A stretch of 64,000 bases of DNA from Monoplex corrugatus (GCA_030674185.1 JAPXFY010000016.1:39113466-39177465); one strand, 5' to 3'. Positions 51,101 through 61,401 are shown, numbered from the stretch's first letter. Numbers and translations are program-made. The notes: a model not told the origin generated them from the sequence alone.

Positions 51101-54057
51101 CTTAACCCTTTGACTCCCTAACAATATCCACCAGCTTCCTGTAGGAAGCTGGTGGATAGGGTGAGGAGTCAAGGGGTTAATTTAAGTTTTTGTTTTGTTA
51201 GCATGGTTGACAATGCAGGATGCTGGTGGACAGGGCGCGGGAGTCAAAGGGTTAAGATGATTCATCAAAATCAGATCTAAATAGATTTATTGGCATGGAT
51301 TCCTCATTTAGCCTTACTGAAATAATTTGCTTTTTATGACATTGATTATTATTACTTTTGAGACTTTACAGGTAAAAAGGAACAACAAAAACAACAACAA
51401 AAACTTAACTGATGATTTTTGTTAATTCAACACTTGATTCAAACAGTAAAAGAGAAACATTTAGGCTGATTTATGAAGGCTTTTAAAAGCAAATTTATTT
51501 AAGCCTACAGTATTAAGTTCTAGTTTATTAAACTTTTTTCAACAAATTTAGGCCTTATAATAATGCAATATTTAAAGGGCATCATGATAGTAGGTACATG
51601 CGAAAAGCTTTGTCTTCTTGAATTGTTGATTTGGGATTAACACGTGCATTCTGATTTGTATGAGGGAAATATGAGGGCTTCTGAATGTATTAATTATACT
51701 TTGCATGTTGTAAAAAAATTATATTGCCAAAGTACAGCAAAATTGCATTGCCAAAGTACAGCATTGCCTTTTTCCCCCTACCAAGCATGTAATTTTGTTT
51801 ACGGAGTGGATTTTCAATAGAATTTTGCAAAAACAAATCTTTGTTACTATGGATTCTTTTACAATACACGCTCTAATTCTAAATGTATGCTAAGAGTACT
51901 TGAGTAATAAAGAGCTCTGAAGTTTGAAGAGAGTCACTTTCTCATCTTGACCAAAAGACAAACATTCAGACCATCAAGATTTGGAAGGTGGCACTAATCC
52001 ATATTCAACTGAAACCTGAATGACTGAATCAAGTAACTGTAGAGTTAAAGGCTTCTATCTTAACCCCTTGACTCCTGCAACCCTATCCACCAACTGCAAA
52101 AATTTAACCCTTTGACTCCCTCAAACCTATCCACCAGCTTCCTGCATGGATAGGGTGAGGGAGTCAAAGGATTAAGTTTTTGCTTTCCAAGCATGGTTGA
52201 CAGTACAGGATGCTGATGGACAGACTGCGGGAGTCAAAGGGTTAAGTTAAATTTATAGACTTTTTTTACATAAAGTAAGAGTTAATTTTTTTTCAAATAA
52301 CGAATAAAATGAACTAATTATCAGATTTATTGTGATCTGGTTTTCAGGAGTATTCTGGGAGTCTTTGTGTGGTAAATTCCAAGCCAGATTTATGGTAATT
52401 GTGGAGGCTACTGTGATTTTGAATAAGAAATATTATCATTATGACTGTAACTTAGTAAGATATCTTGTTTAAAAACCTCATTCAGATACTTAATTATCAT
52501 ATAAATCATCACAATCATATGACTTATTATCATTGTTTAGCATTAGTGTATATGGAGTCTGTGTGTGGTAAAGTCAAGGCAAGAATTTAACAACTGGGAA
52601 AATACAGTTGTTTGAAAAGTCCTAGCTAGATAACTGAGTTGTAAAGGCCTTCAAGGCAGTTAATTAACTGCTGGGCTAGTCACAATGAGTATTACAACCA
52701 ATTTAAGCTTTGTGTAATGAGTGACATCAGCAGCCTGTATTAAGTGTATAATGTGATAAATTACAAACCAGAATTCCAACTGTGGTGGAAGCTTAAACGG
52801 TTTTATGACTGTTATGTAGTGCTTTTAAAGCCCGTTCAATTAATTATTACTGGTTCCATCAAATCCATGATGACTAATCACAGTTTTGTTTTGTTAAATG
52901 ATATCTGGAATGTGTGGTAAATTATAAGCCAGAATTCAAGTCATTATAGAAGTTACAATGGTTTTAAGATCCTCATGTAGGGTTTTTCTTCAGCTTGTTA
53001 CGGTAGTTAATTGATAATTACTAGGATAATTACCAAAACTATTTATGCGTGATAGTAGTTTTTCATGAGTAATACCTGTAGTCTGCATGTGGCAAATTAC
53101 AAACAAGAATTCAAACTATGATGGCAGTTCAAATGGTTTCAGGACTGTTACATAGTACTTTTAAGCTTATTAAGTTGATCAATTATTACATTAATTATTA
53201 CAGCTATTATGACTAATCACATTATTTATGATGACTAATACCTGAAATCTTGTGTGTAGCTAATTACATGCCAATAATTAGTTACTATTGAAGTTATGAT
53301 GGTTTTAGAACTCTCATGTATGTTTTTTTAGCTAAAGTGATTAATTACAGGGCTAATTACCATTTTTCAAGATGACTTATAACTGAGGTTTGTGTCTGGC
53401 AAATTGCAAGCATGAATTCCAGTTATGATGGAAGTTGTAATGATTTTAATACCTTCATGTTGTTTTTCTTAGCAACTCATAACTCATTTGATTAATTATC
53501 AGTAATTAGTGCAGTTTCATCAACTCGTAAATATTTCAGTTGTCTTGTGCATAAAATGGCCTTTCTGGTGATATTAACGTTTTCGCTTCTTGATTCAGTC
53601 TTTTCAAAGTTATGTCACTTTAATACGAGTACAAAATGTAGACACAATTTATTACAATTTCTCCTGTTCAGGCTGTTGGCTGTTATATAAGCCATGTAAA
53701 TTACTAAAATTAGTAAAAAGATGGCCAAAATTGCCGTAATTTCAACAATTCGTAACTTCTGTTACAATCAACCGAACAGAAACTTTTTATATCATTATAA
53801 AGCTACTTTTTTCTCTTTTTGGTACACTAATAATTATTTTTAAAAATGAAAATTTTTGCCAATGACAGAGGCTACCTAAACTGAAACATCCTACTAGAAC
53901 TTGGATTACCTCCCTCCATTTCTATTCTAAAACCTTCAAAACTTACCGATGCACGGTTTGTTCGGCGTGGTAGATAATCAGATGGGTCAAATGGCGCCAC
54001 ATCGTCAAGCCAAGACCCTTCTGCATGATCAAATCCCGTTTCTGTGCTGCTGTCCAT
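46606..54057 (-). CDS. C2H2/C2HC zinc-finger protein, two traced coding exons
   Basis: This is a predicted nucleic-acid-binding nuclear protein. The 3' coding exon (46606-48012) and a likely first exon (53876-54057) are described separately. Together they give about 60 plus 468 codons. The joining phase does not match, so at least one further small exon or another donor must exist between 48013 and 53875. The intervening intron carries a decayed LTR element, two MITEs and an old ~170-bp repeat array rich in TAATTA. No close orthologue is recognised and no DNA target can be inferred. Confidence 0.75.
48072..48150. repeat. (TA)n microsatellite
   Basis: Two TA blocks separated by AATATA lie 60 bp upstream of the zinc-finger 3' exon. 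Confidence 0.95.
48151..48750. other. Unassigned intron sequence
   Basis: No repeat or gene is recognised. It may include the start of the LTR element that follows. Confidence 0.4.
48750..49950 (+). pseudogene. Decayed internal region of an LTR (Ty3/Gypsy-like) retrotransposon
   Basis: The plus-strand pieces look gag-like: LENFELSGQRIKLYFAIKK (near 48830), then IIKLIAAGISDSDFPKTLL with SKERTFTLHDTLKLG, a stop, and EFEVTITHIKELQSM (49090-49260). That order (LI-x-GI ... LL ... LTL-x-x-AL ... H-x-K-x-LQ) is what I would expect of Gypsy gag. The far end reads [13 protein letters not shown] and a stop just before a purine-rich GGCTGGGGGGAG. Polymerase domains are not recognisable, so most of pol is deleted or scrambled. 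Classification is tentative. Confidence 0.4.
49951..50392 (+). repeat. Probable 3' LTR
   Basis: The purine tract AAGGCTGGGGGGAG is followed at 49951 by TGTAGTGATTGGTC. About 410 bp later comes GCAATAAAGTGTTTTAAAGT (AATAAA at 50363-50368) and a T-rich end near 50392. A polypurine tract, TG start and internal AATAAA are the expected LTR features. No second LTR was found in the window. Confidence 0.45.
50393..51071. other. Unassigned AT-rich intron sequence
   Basis: A poly-C/poly-A junction lies at 50412-50440. A 33-bp word starting AAAGGGCATCATGATAGCAG (50443) recurs at 51573. The module GAAATAATTTG ... TGACATTRATT recurs at 50939 and 51321. No gene. Confidence 0.5.
51072..51256. mobile_element. 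Nested palindromic MITE, family B, complete copy
   Basis: The outer arms are a CCTCCCGCACCCTATCCACC type at the left and TGGACAGGGCGCGGGAGTCA at the right, ending AAGGGTTAA. Inside, AAAACTTAACCCTTTGACTC ... GGAGTCAAGGGGTTAA encloses CCACCAGCTTCCTG/TAGGAAGCTGGTGG. TTAA at the borders and CCCTTTGACTCC-type termini fit a piggyBac-like MITE by established rules (TTAA target, 5'-CCC ends). No transposase is visible in the window. Confidence 0.7.
51257..52059. other. Unassigned AT-rich intron sequence
   Basis: It contains the second copy of the AAAGGGCATCATGATAGTAG word at 51573 and a local duplication ATTGCCAAAGTACAGCA (51723 and 51747). No gene. Confidence 0.5.
52060..52245. mobile_element. Nested palindromic MITE, family B, complete copy
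   Basis: It is bounded by TTAA at 52060-52063 and 52242-52245. Ends are CCCCTTGACTCCTGCAACCC and GACTGCGGGAGTCAAAGGG. The inner copy starts TTTAACCCTTTGACTCCCTC and ends GGGAGTCAAAGGATTAAG. Confidence 0.72.
52360..53520. repeat. Highly diverged tandem array, about 170-bp period, seven units
   Basis: The module TGTGTGGTAAATTACAAGCC, with AGAATTCAA after it, recurs in diverged form near 52367, 52562, 52752, 52912, 53086, 53250 and 53393. In most units it is followed by ATGATGGAAGTT, AATGGTTTTA, a CTCATGTAG-TTTTTCTTAGC type block and a TTAATTATTA-rich segment. Spacings by eye are 195, 190, 160, 174, 164 and 143. It lies in the first intron of the zinc-finger gene. Confidence 0.75.
53521..53875. 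other. Unique intron sequence next to exon 1 of the zinc-finger gene
   Basis: AT-rich DNA with no repeat recognised. It begins at the exon 1 donor on the transcribed strand. Confidence 0.5.
53876..54057 (-). CDS. Probable first coding exon of the zinc-finger gene
   Basis: The ATG at 54057 has a good context (TATACAATGG, A at -3). It encodes MDSSTETGFDHAEGSWLDDV, APFDPSDYLPRRTNRASVSF, EGFRIEMEGGNPSSSRMFQF, then the donor TTTAG followed by GTAGCC. The region is non-repetitive and the protein is acidic and Ser-rich. Assignment to the zinc-finger gene rests on strand, proximity and lack of any other coding sequence between. It ends in phase 2, whereas the 3' exon starts in phase 0, so an intermediate exon is expected. 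Confidence 0.6.
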
Positions 54058-54140
54058 TGTATAAATCTGCAGTCTCCAATCTTAAAAGCGTCTCTGCCCG
54101 GATGTACTTGGAAGGGACGTAATTTGTGAATGAAAGTATT
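54058..54140 (-). promoter_or_regulatory. Putative promoter/5' UTR of the zinc-finger gene
   Basis: Immediately upstream of the ATG the minus strand reads AATTACGTCCCTTCCAAGTA and CATCCGGGCAGAGACGC. It has local CG dinucleotides, a CRE-like TTACGTC and an ATCCGGG ETS-like core, and no TATA box at the expected place except a TTTATA close to the ATG. The functional role is inferred from position only. Confidence 0.35.
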
Positions 54141-54273
54141 TGCCCCTTTTTAAGCCCCCTCACCTCCCCCACTCCCTCGCGACTTTTTCTCAATGACATA
54201 CCAGACGTACCTCCTATGTTAGATCTTCATTCAGCAGACACTTTCCCCGTAGATCAAGTCACTCACGAAGTAA

Positions 54274-54395
54274 TAATGATGATGATGATGATGACGACGA
54301 CGACGACAACAACAACAACAACGATGATGATGATGATGATGATAACAACAATGATGATGATGCTGATGCTGATGATGATAATGATAATAATTTCT
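54274..54395. repeat. (GAT)n/(GAC)n/(AAC)n trinucleotide tract
   Basis: Successive GATGAT, GACGACGAC, AACAACAAC and GATGAT blocks. Poly-Met/Thr and poly-His frames are artefacts. Confidence 0.93.
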
Positions 54396-54724
54396 TGCAC
54401 AGTGCTTCATCTCAAAAAAGCCCCAAGCGCTCCACAAACAATAGCAAAGGCAGACAAGCGTAAAGCTAACGCATGTCAACCCCTACGGCTATAATGAAAA
54501 CATGAACTATGACAATTCAATATTAAGGAATCAGTTAATAGAAATACATTAACATAACTGCTTTTCGTGTCAATTAAAAGTATTCTTCTCCCTCATGCAC
54601 AACAATCTCGAACTCACTGACAGACATACACACAACGATTCAGTTATCTAAACTGGCAACGACGCAGACACAGACACATACATTCACACACATACACGCT
54701 CATGCACACTGGCATACACACATG

Positions 54725-55000
<276 letters not shown>

Positions 55001-55495
55001 CGCTGAGTTTATAGTTACAAATTTGAGTTGTTTTTGATGCTGGCTGAAAAGAAAGAATAGGCCTGCCAGATCCAAAAACTGGTTTGCTTATCAACAGACG
55101 CGGATGGTATAATAGCTCATGAATCAAGTCTGTCATGGATAGTGCTGATTTCATTCTTGAAAAGGTTACAGAATTTCACAGGCAGTTGTGTAATAGAAAT
55201 CATAGTTGGGAAGAAAAAAAGTTTTAATTTTGTTGAAAGATAGTCACATTATACTGTACAATTGCAAGTGAACCACCCAGTAATCTTGGAAGAATAAAAT
55301 GCTGTTTTAGCTGTTTATACCATTGTTGTCAGTCGGTGTTAAGCGCCAGTTAAGATCCATTTACGTACGGTGAGTTTGGAGGCTAACCATTGCCGTTCTG
55401 CTATGCGTCGTTCTTGATGCGTCGTTCTTGATTTGTCCGTGACAGCACTGTTACCAGAGCACGGCCATCGTGGTTATTGGTATTGCTATTTTTGT
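55001..55495. other. Unassigned intergenic sequence
   Basis: A short direct duplication (TGCGTCGTTCTTGA twice, near 55404) is the only structure noted. No gene is supported. Confidence 0.5.
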
Positions 55496-55688
55496 TTAAC
55501 CCTTTGACTCCTGCACTCAATCCACCAACTGCAAAAACTTAATCCTTTGGCTCCCTCACCCTATTCACCAGCTTCCTGCAGGAATCTGGTGGATAGGGTA
55601 AGAGAGTCAAAGGGTTAAGTTTTTGCTGAGCTAGCATGATTGACAATGCAGGATGCTGCAGGACAAAATGCCGAAGTCAAAGGGTTAA
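55496..55688. mobile_element. Nested palindromic MITE, family B, complete copy
   Basis: TTAA at 55496-55499 and 55685-55688. Ends are CCCTTTGACTCCTGCACTC and GAAGTCAAAGGG. The inner copy has CACCAGCTTCCTGCAGGAAT and a hairpin centre. The right TTAA is also the first four bases of a LINE family A copy (TTAAAGCCCAGTCGAC), so the MITE may have used that TTAA as target. Confidence 0.75.
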
Positions 55689-55765
55689 AGCCCAGTCGAC
55701 TGCGTAGAGCCCTATCAGGGTTATAACCGTTTCAAAACATACACAATATTTCAACAGCAGCGATA
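55685..55765 (-). repeat. LINE 3' UTR copy, family A, short
   Basis: TTAAAGCCCAGTCGACTGCG, TAGAGCCCTATCAGGG and ACCGTTTCAAAACATACAC match the other family A copies before similarity is lost. Confidence 0.6.
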
Positions 55766-56363
55766 TTCAGTCTCCTCCAGGGAGGCAAAGGCCGTCATAA
55801 AAAGAAACTTTCACCTTGAACAGAACAGAAACCACCTCATCCATTACCATGAGCAGAAACAATAAACCACAATCTTCCGGCATAGGACTGGATACTGCTG
55901 CCTTTTGCAGCGTATGTTCCAAATGGGGCTGTCGTGCGCGGGATCAGCGTCCATGCCAGACGAGACCACAATTCTCATAGCACATTCTACAGTTTTGTTC
56001 ACTGTTAAAAAAATAAAAGAAATGAGCAGTGGCCAAATGGAGGAACACTGGAAAATACTGGGACAACAAAGAGGACTTAATGTCGGAAAAGTATATCCTT
56101 CATCCATTTCTGTTTTTTTGTAGTTGTTGTGGTTGTTGTTATGTTGTTGTTGTTGTTGTTGTCCTTACTCTTTTCTCGTCACCCCGAACTGCAAAGCACA
56201 ACTTCAGTCTTTTGACATTTGACACCTTCTGGCCATGATTTATTCATTGCTCACGCGTTTCCAGCTTTTTCTTTTCTTTCTTTTTTCTGATTGGTCTGAT
56301 TTGGGTCAAGTGGTCTGACTATTTGAAGCCAACCATCCTATTAGAATCCCGCTGCGGGATTTG

Positions 56364-56365
<2 letters not shown>
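55766..56365. other. Unassigned sequence
   Basis: An 87-codon minus frame (55844-56107) and a 72-codon plus frame overlap each other and show no motif. GTTGTTGTT repeats are at 56132-56162. The somewhat CG-rich part (55900-55970) may be an old element. Confidence 0.4.
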
Positions 56366-56865
<500 letters not shown>

Positions 56866-56940
56866 ACTTTAGTGTATGTGTGAGTGCACGTGCGTGGTGG
56901 TCTTTGATTTAATGTCTATTCACTAAAGTGATTTTAGACT

Positions 56941-57052
56941 ACAAAAAAAAACAACAAAAAAAACAAAAAACAAAAAACAAAAACAAAAACAACAAAAAAC
57001 AAAAACAAAAAAAAACAAAAACAAAAAAAAGGGGGGGGGGGTGATAAGAGGA
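56941..57052. repeat. (CAAAA)n-rich tract ending in poly-G
   Basis: ACAAAAAC repeats end in AAAAAAAAGGGGGGGGGG at 57022-57041. They sit at the 3' side of the minus-strand LINE, where on the element strand the tract reads C-run followed by TTTTG repeats. Confidence 0.9.
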
Positions 57053-57059
57053 GTGAAGA

Positions 57060-60000
57060 GAATATTTGAAAATTGTCAATTTTGAACTTGAGAAAAGATG
57101 ATCCAGAAAACAACTGTTTTGAAGAGGGGAAGGTAAAACTAACAAATAATGTTACCATAATTAACGATTTAAACAAACTAACAAACAAAATTGATAAATA
57201 TCTGGAAGAAACGAAGAAAAAAATAAAACTAATAATTGACTAACCATAACAGTGAACAAGTGAAATAACATTTTAAAGGTAATTCGCTATAGGACTTTTT
57301 GACAGGCTAACAAAAAATTCATACAGTAATGATGATGAGGCAAATATATCAGAAACTGTACTCATAGATAGTGTTGGAATATGTCGTTTTACCTTAACGC
57401 AAGAAAGAATATGACTATGTGTTATCTTCTTTCCACACAGACATACTATGTTCTTGGTGTATTTTGTTTTGAATGCATCAAGTTTCCATCTATACATAAG
57501 GGATTGTATAATTCTGCTGGCATGAAGCTGCTTAAGTATTTTGCTAATTTCAAAGTTCATGTGACATTTATCATACTTTTTCTGTTTTAATTGGAACTGC
57601 TTCCAGACGTAGTTGTCTACTAAAGTGTAATTCTCGTGCAACGAGAGAGAAAGCTGGATATTGTTTGAATCTGGTGAGTTATTAGCTCCCCGTTTGGCAG
57701 CCCTGTCAACTTTATCATTATAACGAAAAGAACTATGAGAAGGTATCCAGCAGAAAGTAATATCAGTGCCTCTTAAAGATAAATTATGAATCAAGTGACT
57801 AATTTCCAGAATCATTTCTGATCTTGTTTGTAATTTTGATAATTCAAGAGCCTGAAGTACTGATTTTGAATCCACGCAAAAAAGTGTTTGAAAAATTGTC
57901 CTAGGAAAACTTATCATAAAGTTTAAAGCCATTAATATTGCAAAAAGTTCAGCTGTAAAGATAGATTTATCAAGTCCTATGTAGAAAGATTTTTCAATTT
58001 TGAGAGCAGGTATTAAAAACGCTGAGCCTGCTTTTCTTTCAATTACTGATCCATCAGTGTAAATTTTCAAATGATCGGAATATAAGTCGTCTATATGACA
58101 TTTAACCTGACTTGCCAGTAAGTTTACATTGTCTCCTTTTTTTAAGTTAGTGTGATGTACGTCAAATTGTGCTCTTTGGAGTTCCCAACTGGGTACTGGC
58201 GAAAAGGAAGGTCTTATAGATACAGGATCTACGTGTAGATCAATTCCTGAACCTTTCATGACGTCAGATGTGTATGTTGCAAGAGTGACCTGTGAAGATA
58301 TTGATTTAGCTCTTTTTGGAAAGTCGATATCTGATCTCAGTTTAATTTCTGTTTCAGAGATGTTTTCTACAGTGGTGTGTCTTAACAAAAATTTAGTAGA
58401 AGCGACTTTCCTTTGCTCATCAAGTGGCAACAGTTTGATTTCAGTATATGTGCGAAGACAGGAAGCATGCATTGGAAGACCCAGTGCAAGTTTGAAACCT
58501 TTACAATCTATGCTCTGCAGTTTTTTCATTAAGTGTTTCGGTGCACTGAAGAAGATTTCTTGGGCATAGGTTAATTTAGATCTAACAAGCGATTTACAAA
58601 GATGAACAAGTGTTGATGAATCTTGACCCCATGCCTGTTTGCGAACTATTTTTAAGAAATTTAAACTTTTTTGAGCTTTGGTTAATAAGTATTCAATATG
58701 CTGATTCCAAGATAATTTTGCCGTAAGAAAAACTCCTAAGAATTTAATTGACTCATTAAACTGAAGAAGAGTATCTCCCAGTTTGAAAGTGGGAAGATTT
58801 ACTGGGTTAGCTCCATTATTAAATAAAACTATTTTCGATTTTTCCAGGGATAGATGTAACCCATTTTCTACCATGTATCGTGCTATTTTATCAAGTTCTA
58901 ATTGGTAGCATTTGCGTGTATAATTAATACAGCGCAAAGGAGTTTTCCTTTTCATATTTACCTGCATCCACATGCATAAATCGTCAGCATATTGAGCTAA
59001 AACTACATGCTTAGATACTTTACTGGGTAAGTCATGCATTAATATCATGAAAAGAAGGGGAGCTATAACGGATCCCTGAGGGATACCCATTTGAAGAATT
59101 CGTTTCGTGGAATATACATTTTCAATCCTCGTTTGAAATACTCTGTTTTCTAAGAAACACTTAACATAGTCAAAAATGTGACCTGTCAGCCCAATACTTT
59201 TAAATTTAAATAACAATCTGGAGTGCCACACTTGATCGTATGCTTTCGTTATATCAAAAAATGTAGCTAAAACACATTGACGTCTTGCAAATTGTTGTTT
59301 TATGTTAGTAGTTAGCTTTGTTAGGATTTCTACTGGTGACCTGCCTTTTCGAAATCCTGCCTGATTTACTGGTATTATTTTATTCTTTTCACAATAGTGC
59401 ATCAGTCTCTTTAAGATTATTTTCTCCATTAGTTTACATACGTGTGATGTTAATGCAATTGGCCTGTAGTTTTTCAGATCGGTATTACATTTACCTGATT
59501 TTAGTACAGGAACCACTATCGTTTCTTTCCAGTTGTTGGGCATTTTCCCACTATTCCAGCATTTTTGAAATATGTCATGTAGCAAAATTATAAAATTTTC
59601 TGGTAAATTTTTCAGCATCTCATTGGAAATTGCATCTAGTCCAACTGACGTTTTTTTACTTGGAAGGGACTGAATGGCATCTTTTAATTCTTGAAGTGTG
59701 AGTGATGCATTCATGTAGTGAGTATTATCAGAGGCAGGATCCTTATATACATCTTTCTTTTCTTCTCGTTCCCTATAGTCTCTACTAGAGACAGGAAGTC
59801 CTTCTACACGACAGGTCTCAGCAAACACGTCTGCAAAAGCTTCTGCTTTTTCCAGTGAGCTAGGAAAAGGGTTATTTTCTAGCTTTACTGGAATTGATGG
59901 CAACTTAATCCCGTTTTTCATTAATTTTAGTTTTTCCCAAATCTTTATCATGTCTTTGTGGTCATTTACTTCACATTTACAAAAAGACGTCCAGTGTTGT

Positions 60001-60747
60001 TCTTTGGCTTGCTCTATGATTCTGTTACACTTAATGTTGGCACTTTTCATCGCTGTATGATTTTCAGGTGACCTGTTTGCTAAATAGATTTTGTATTTTT
60101 CTTTCTTTTCGTTCACTGCCTTTTGACAATCCTCATTCCACCAGACATTTCCATGATGTTTTCCTATTTTCGACACTGTAAGTTTTGGAATTGAAATGTT
60201 AGCAGCTCTTAACAGTGAGTTACAGAAAACTTCGTACATGTCGTTTATGTTCATTGCTTCAGATAGATCTGTTCTTGTCTTTTCAAGGATTGCCTTAAAA
60301 CTGATCCAGTCTGCGTTTTTATAATTAAACTTGGGTAAACTATCTTGTGGCATGGCGTCTATTTTAGTAGTATGGTTTAGGGTAAGACGTATGGGGATGT
60401 GATCTGATCCCAACAAGTCATCCTCTGTTTGCCACGTGGCGTTTGGGGCTAGGGATGGTGAGATTAAAGTGAGGTCGATAGCTGTGGGTCTGTGGGTTGG
60501 TATATCGGGGATCCGGGTAACGTGTCCGTTGTTAAGTAAATATAAATTGGAATCTACAATATTTTCGATCAACCTGTTGCTTGTTATGTTTGTGCAATAC
60601 TTTTCCCAAAATGGGGCATGTGCATTAAAATCACCTCCAATTATCCACTTGTCATCCTGATCTTGAAAGTGTCTTAACCATTCAGTGTTCACAGAATCTG
60701 GGCCTCTTGGTAAGTATACAGAGGCCATATTCACAACTAACGATGTT
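57060..60747 (-). mobile_element. 5'-truncated I/Nimb-like non-LTR retrotransposon
   Basis: The element holds one long frame (57273-60734) and a 3' UTR of about 200 bp. Domain order (apurinic-type endonuclease, reverse transcriptase, RNase H, C-terminal Cys/His motif) is that of the I superfamily. The 5' end is cut within the endonuclease domain at a (TG)n repeat. The 3' end borders a TTTTG/poly-C tract and I see no plain poly(A) tail. Confidence 0.88.
57273..60734 (-). CDS. LINE ORF2 polyprotein (endonuclease-RT-RNase H), N-truncated, otherwise open
   Basis: There are 1153 codons without interruption. Residue 1 is a GTG read from the truncation, and an in-frame TAA lies 15 bases upstream. 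The endonuclease C-part (about 1-120) has IIGGDFNAHAPFWEK, a TAIDLTL segment and GSDHIPI; the N-terminal catalytic third is missing. The RT (about 350-700) has KTSVGLDAISNEMLKNLP, NYRPIALTSHVCKLMEKII, FFDITKAYDQVWH, GIPQGSVIAPLLFM and catalytic AQYADDLCMW (about 583). RNase H (about 890-1020) has KIYTDGSVIERKAGSAF, a TAELFA segment and FCWIPSHSSFRYNDKVDRAA. The C-terminus has VCLCGKKITHSHILSC (about 1100). An intact long frame suggests a young insertion, but the copy cannot move by itself as it stands. Confidence 0.9.
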   Translation of the reverse strand: MNMASVYLPRGPDSVNTEWLRHFQDQDDKWIIGGDFNAHAPFWEKYCTNITSNRLIENIVDSNLYLLNNGHVTRIPDIPTHRPTAIDLTLISPSLAPNATWQTEDDLLGSDHIPIRLTLNHTTKIDAMPQDSLPKFNYKNADWISFKAILEKTRTDLSEAMNINDMYEVFCNSLLRAANISIPKLTVSKIGKHHGNVWWNEDCQKAVNEKKEKYKIYLANRSPENHTAMKSANIKCNRIIEQAKEQHWTSFCKCEVNDHKDMIKIWEKLKLMKNGIKLPSIPVKLENNPFPSSLEKAEAFADVFAETCRVEGLPVSSRDYREREEKKDVYKDPASDNTHYMNASLTLQELKDAIQSLPSKKTSVGLDAISNEMLKNLPENFIILLHDIFQKCWNSGKMPNNWKETIVVPVLKSGKCNTDLKNYRPIALTSHVCKLMEKIILKRLMHYCEKNKIIPVNQAGFRKGRSPVEILTKLTTNIKQQFARRQCVLATFFDITKAYDQVWHSRLLFKFKSIGLTGHIFDYVKCFLENRVFQTRIENVYSTKRILQMGIPQGSVIAPLLFMILMHDLPSKVSKHVVLAQYADDLCMWMQVNMKRKTPLRCINYTRKCYQLELDKIARYMVENGLHLSLEKSKIVLFNNGANPVNLPTFKLGDTLLQFNESIKFLGVFLTAKLSWNQHIEYLLTKAQKSLNFLKIVRKQAWGQDSSTLVHLCKSLVRSKLTYAQEIFFSAPKHLMKKLQSIDCKGFKLALGLPMHASCLRTYTEIKLLPLDEQRKVASTKFLLRHTTVENISETEIKLRSDIDFPKRAKSISSQVTLATYTSDVMKGSGIDLHVDPVSIRPSFSPVPSWELQRAQFDVHHTNLKKGDNVNLLASQVKCHIDDLYSDHLKIYTDGSVIERKAGSAFLIPALKIEKSFYIGLDKSIFTAELFAILMALNFMISFPRTIFQTLFCVDSKSVLQALELSKLQTRSEMILEISHLIHNLSLRGTDITFCWIPSHSSFRYNDKVDRAAKRGANNSPDSNNIQLSLSLHENYTLVDNYVWKQFQLKQKKYDKCHMNFEISKILKQLHASRIIQSLMYRWKLDAFKTKYTKNIVCLCGKKITHSHILSCVKVKRHIPTLSMSTVSDIFASSSLLYEFFVSLSKSPIANYL

Positions 60748-60950
60748 TATGTGTGTGTGTATGTGTGTGTGCGCGTGGTGGTGGTGTGTGTGCCTGTGTG
60801 TGTGTGTACGTGTATTACGTGCGCACGCGCGTATGTTGTGCATGCTTTCGTGTGTGCATGTGTGAGTGCAAGCACGTGTTTATGTGTGTGTGTGTGTGTA
60901 TGTGGTGTGTGATGGTGGTGGTGGTGGAGTGTGATGGTGTAGTGTGTGTG

Positions 60951-61004
<54 letters not shown>

Positions 61005-61050
61005 TGTGAGTGTGTGTGAGTGTGTGTGTGTGAGTGTGTGTGTGTGTGAG
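60748..61050. repeat. (TG)n microsatellite with GGTGGT and TGTAG variants
   Basis: Imperfect TG from 60750, almost pure at 60950-61000. It replaces the 5' part of the adjoining LINE. Confidence 0.95.
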
Positions 61051-61164
61051 TGACAAAAGCTTCCCATAGGTTTTTCATATACATGTACAGTCACGACACG
61101 GCAGTATGTGTCACATACGACAAACAAAAAACGCCTCAGTCCTTCTTTTCACACAGTACAACGC

Positions 61165-61170
61165 TTTATT
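61165..61170 (-). terminator. Possible polyadenylation signal AATAAA
   Basis: TTTATT on the plus strand is AATAAA on the minus strand, followed on that strand by GCGTTGTACTGTGTG, a GT-rich downstream element. No gene is seen upstream within the window, so any transcript would come from unannotated sequence at 61.2-64 kb. Weak evidence. Confidence 0.2.
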
Positions 61171-61401
61171 GGAAAAAATGGTCACAAGAAAGGCAAATCA
61201 AATAAATGCAAAAATAAATCCATGAATACTCAAAAAACGAAAATTATGGGTATCTATAAAGAGCATTGGATCCGTCTTAATTCACACACCATGAAGACAT
61301 TCTTTCAATATATGTAACATGGGATAAATCAGTCAAACACAGACATCCCCATTCTGCGCTTCATACGAAAAGTGGTGGTTTTTTTTTCAATCTTCCTTAC
61401 T

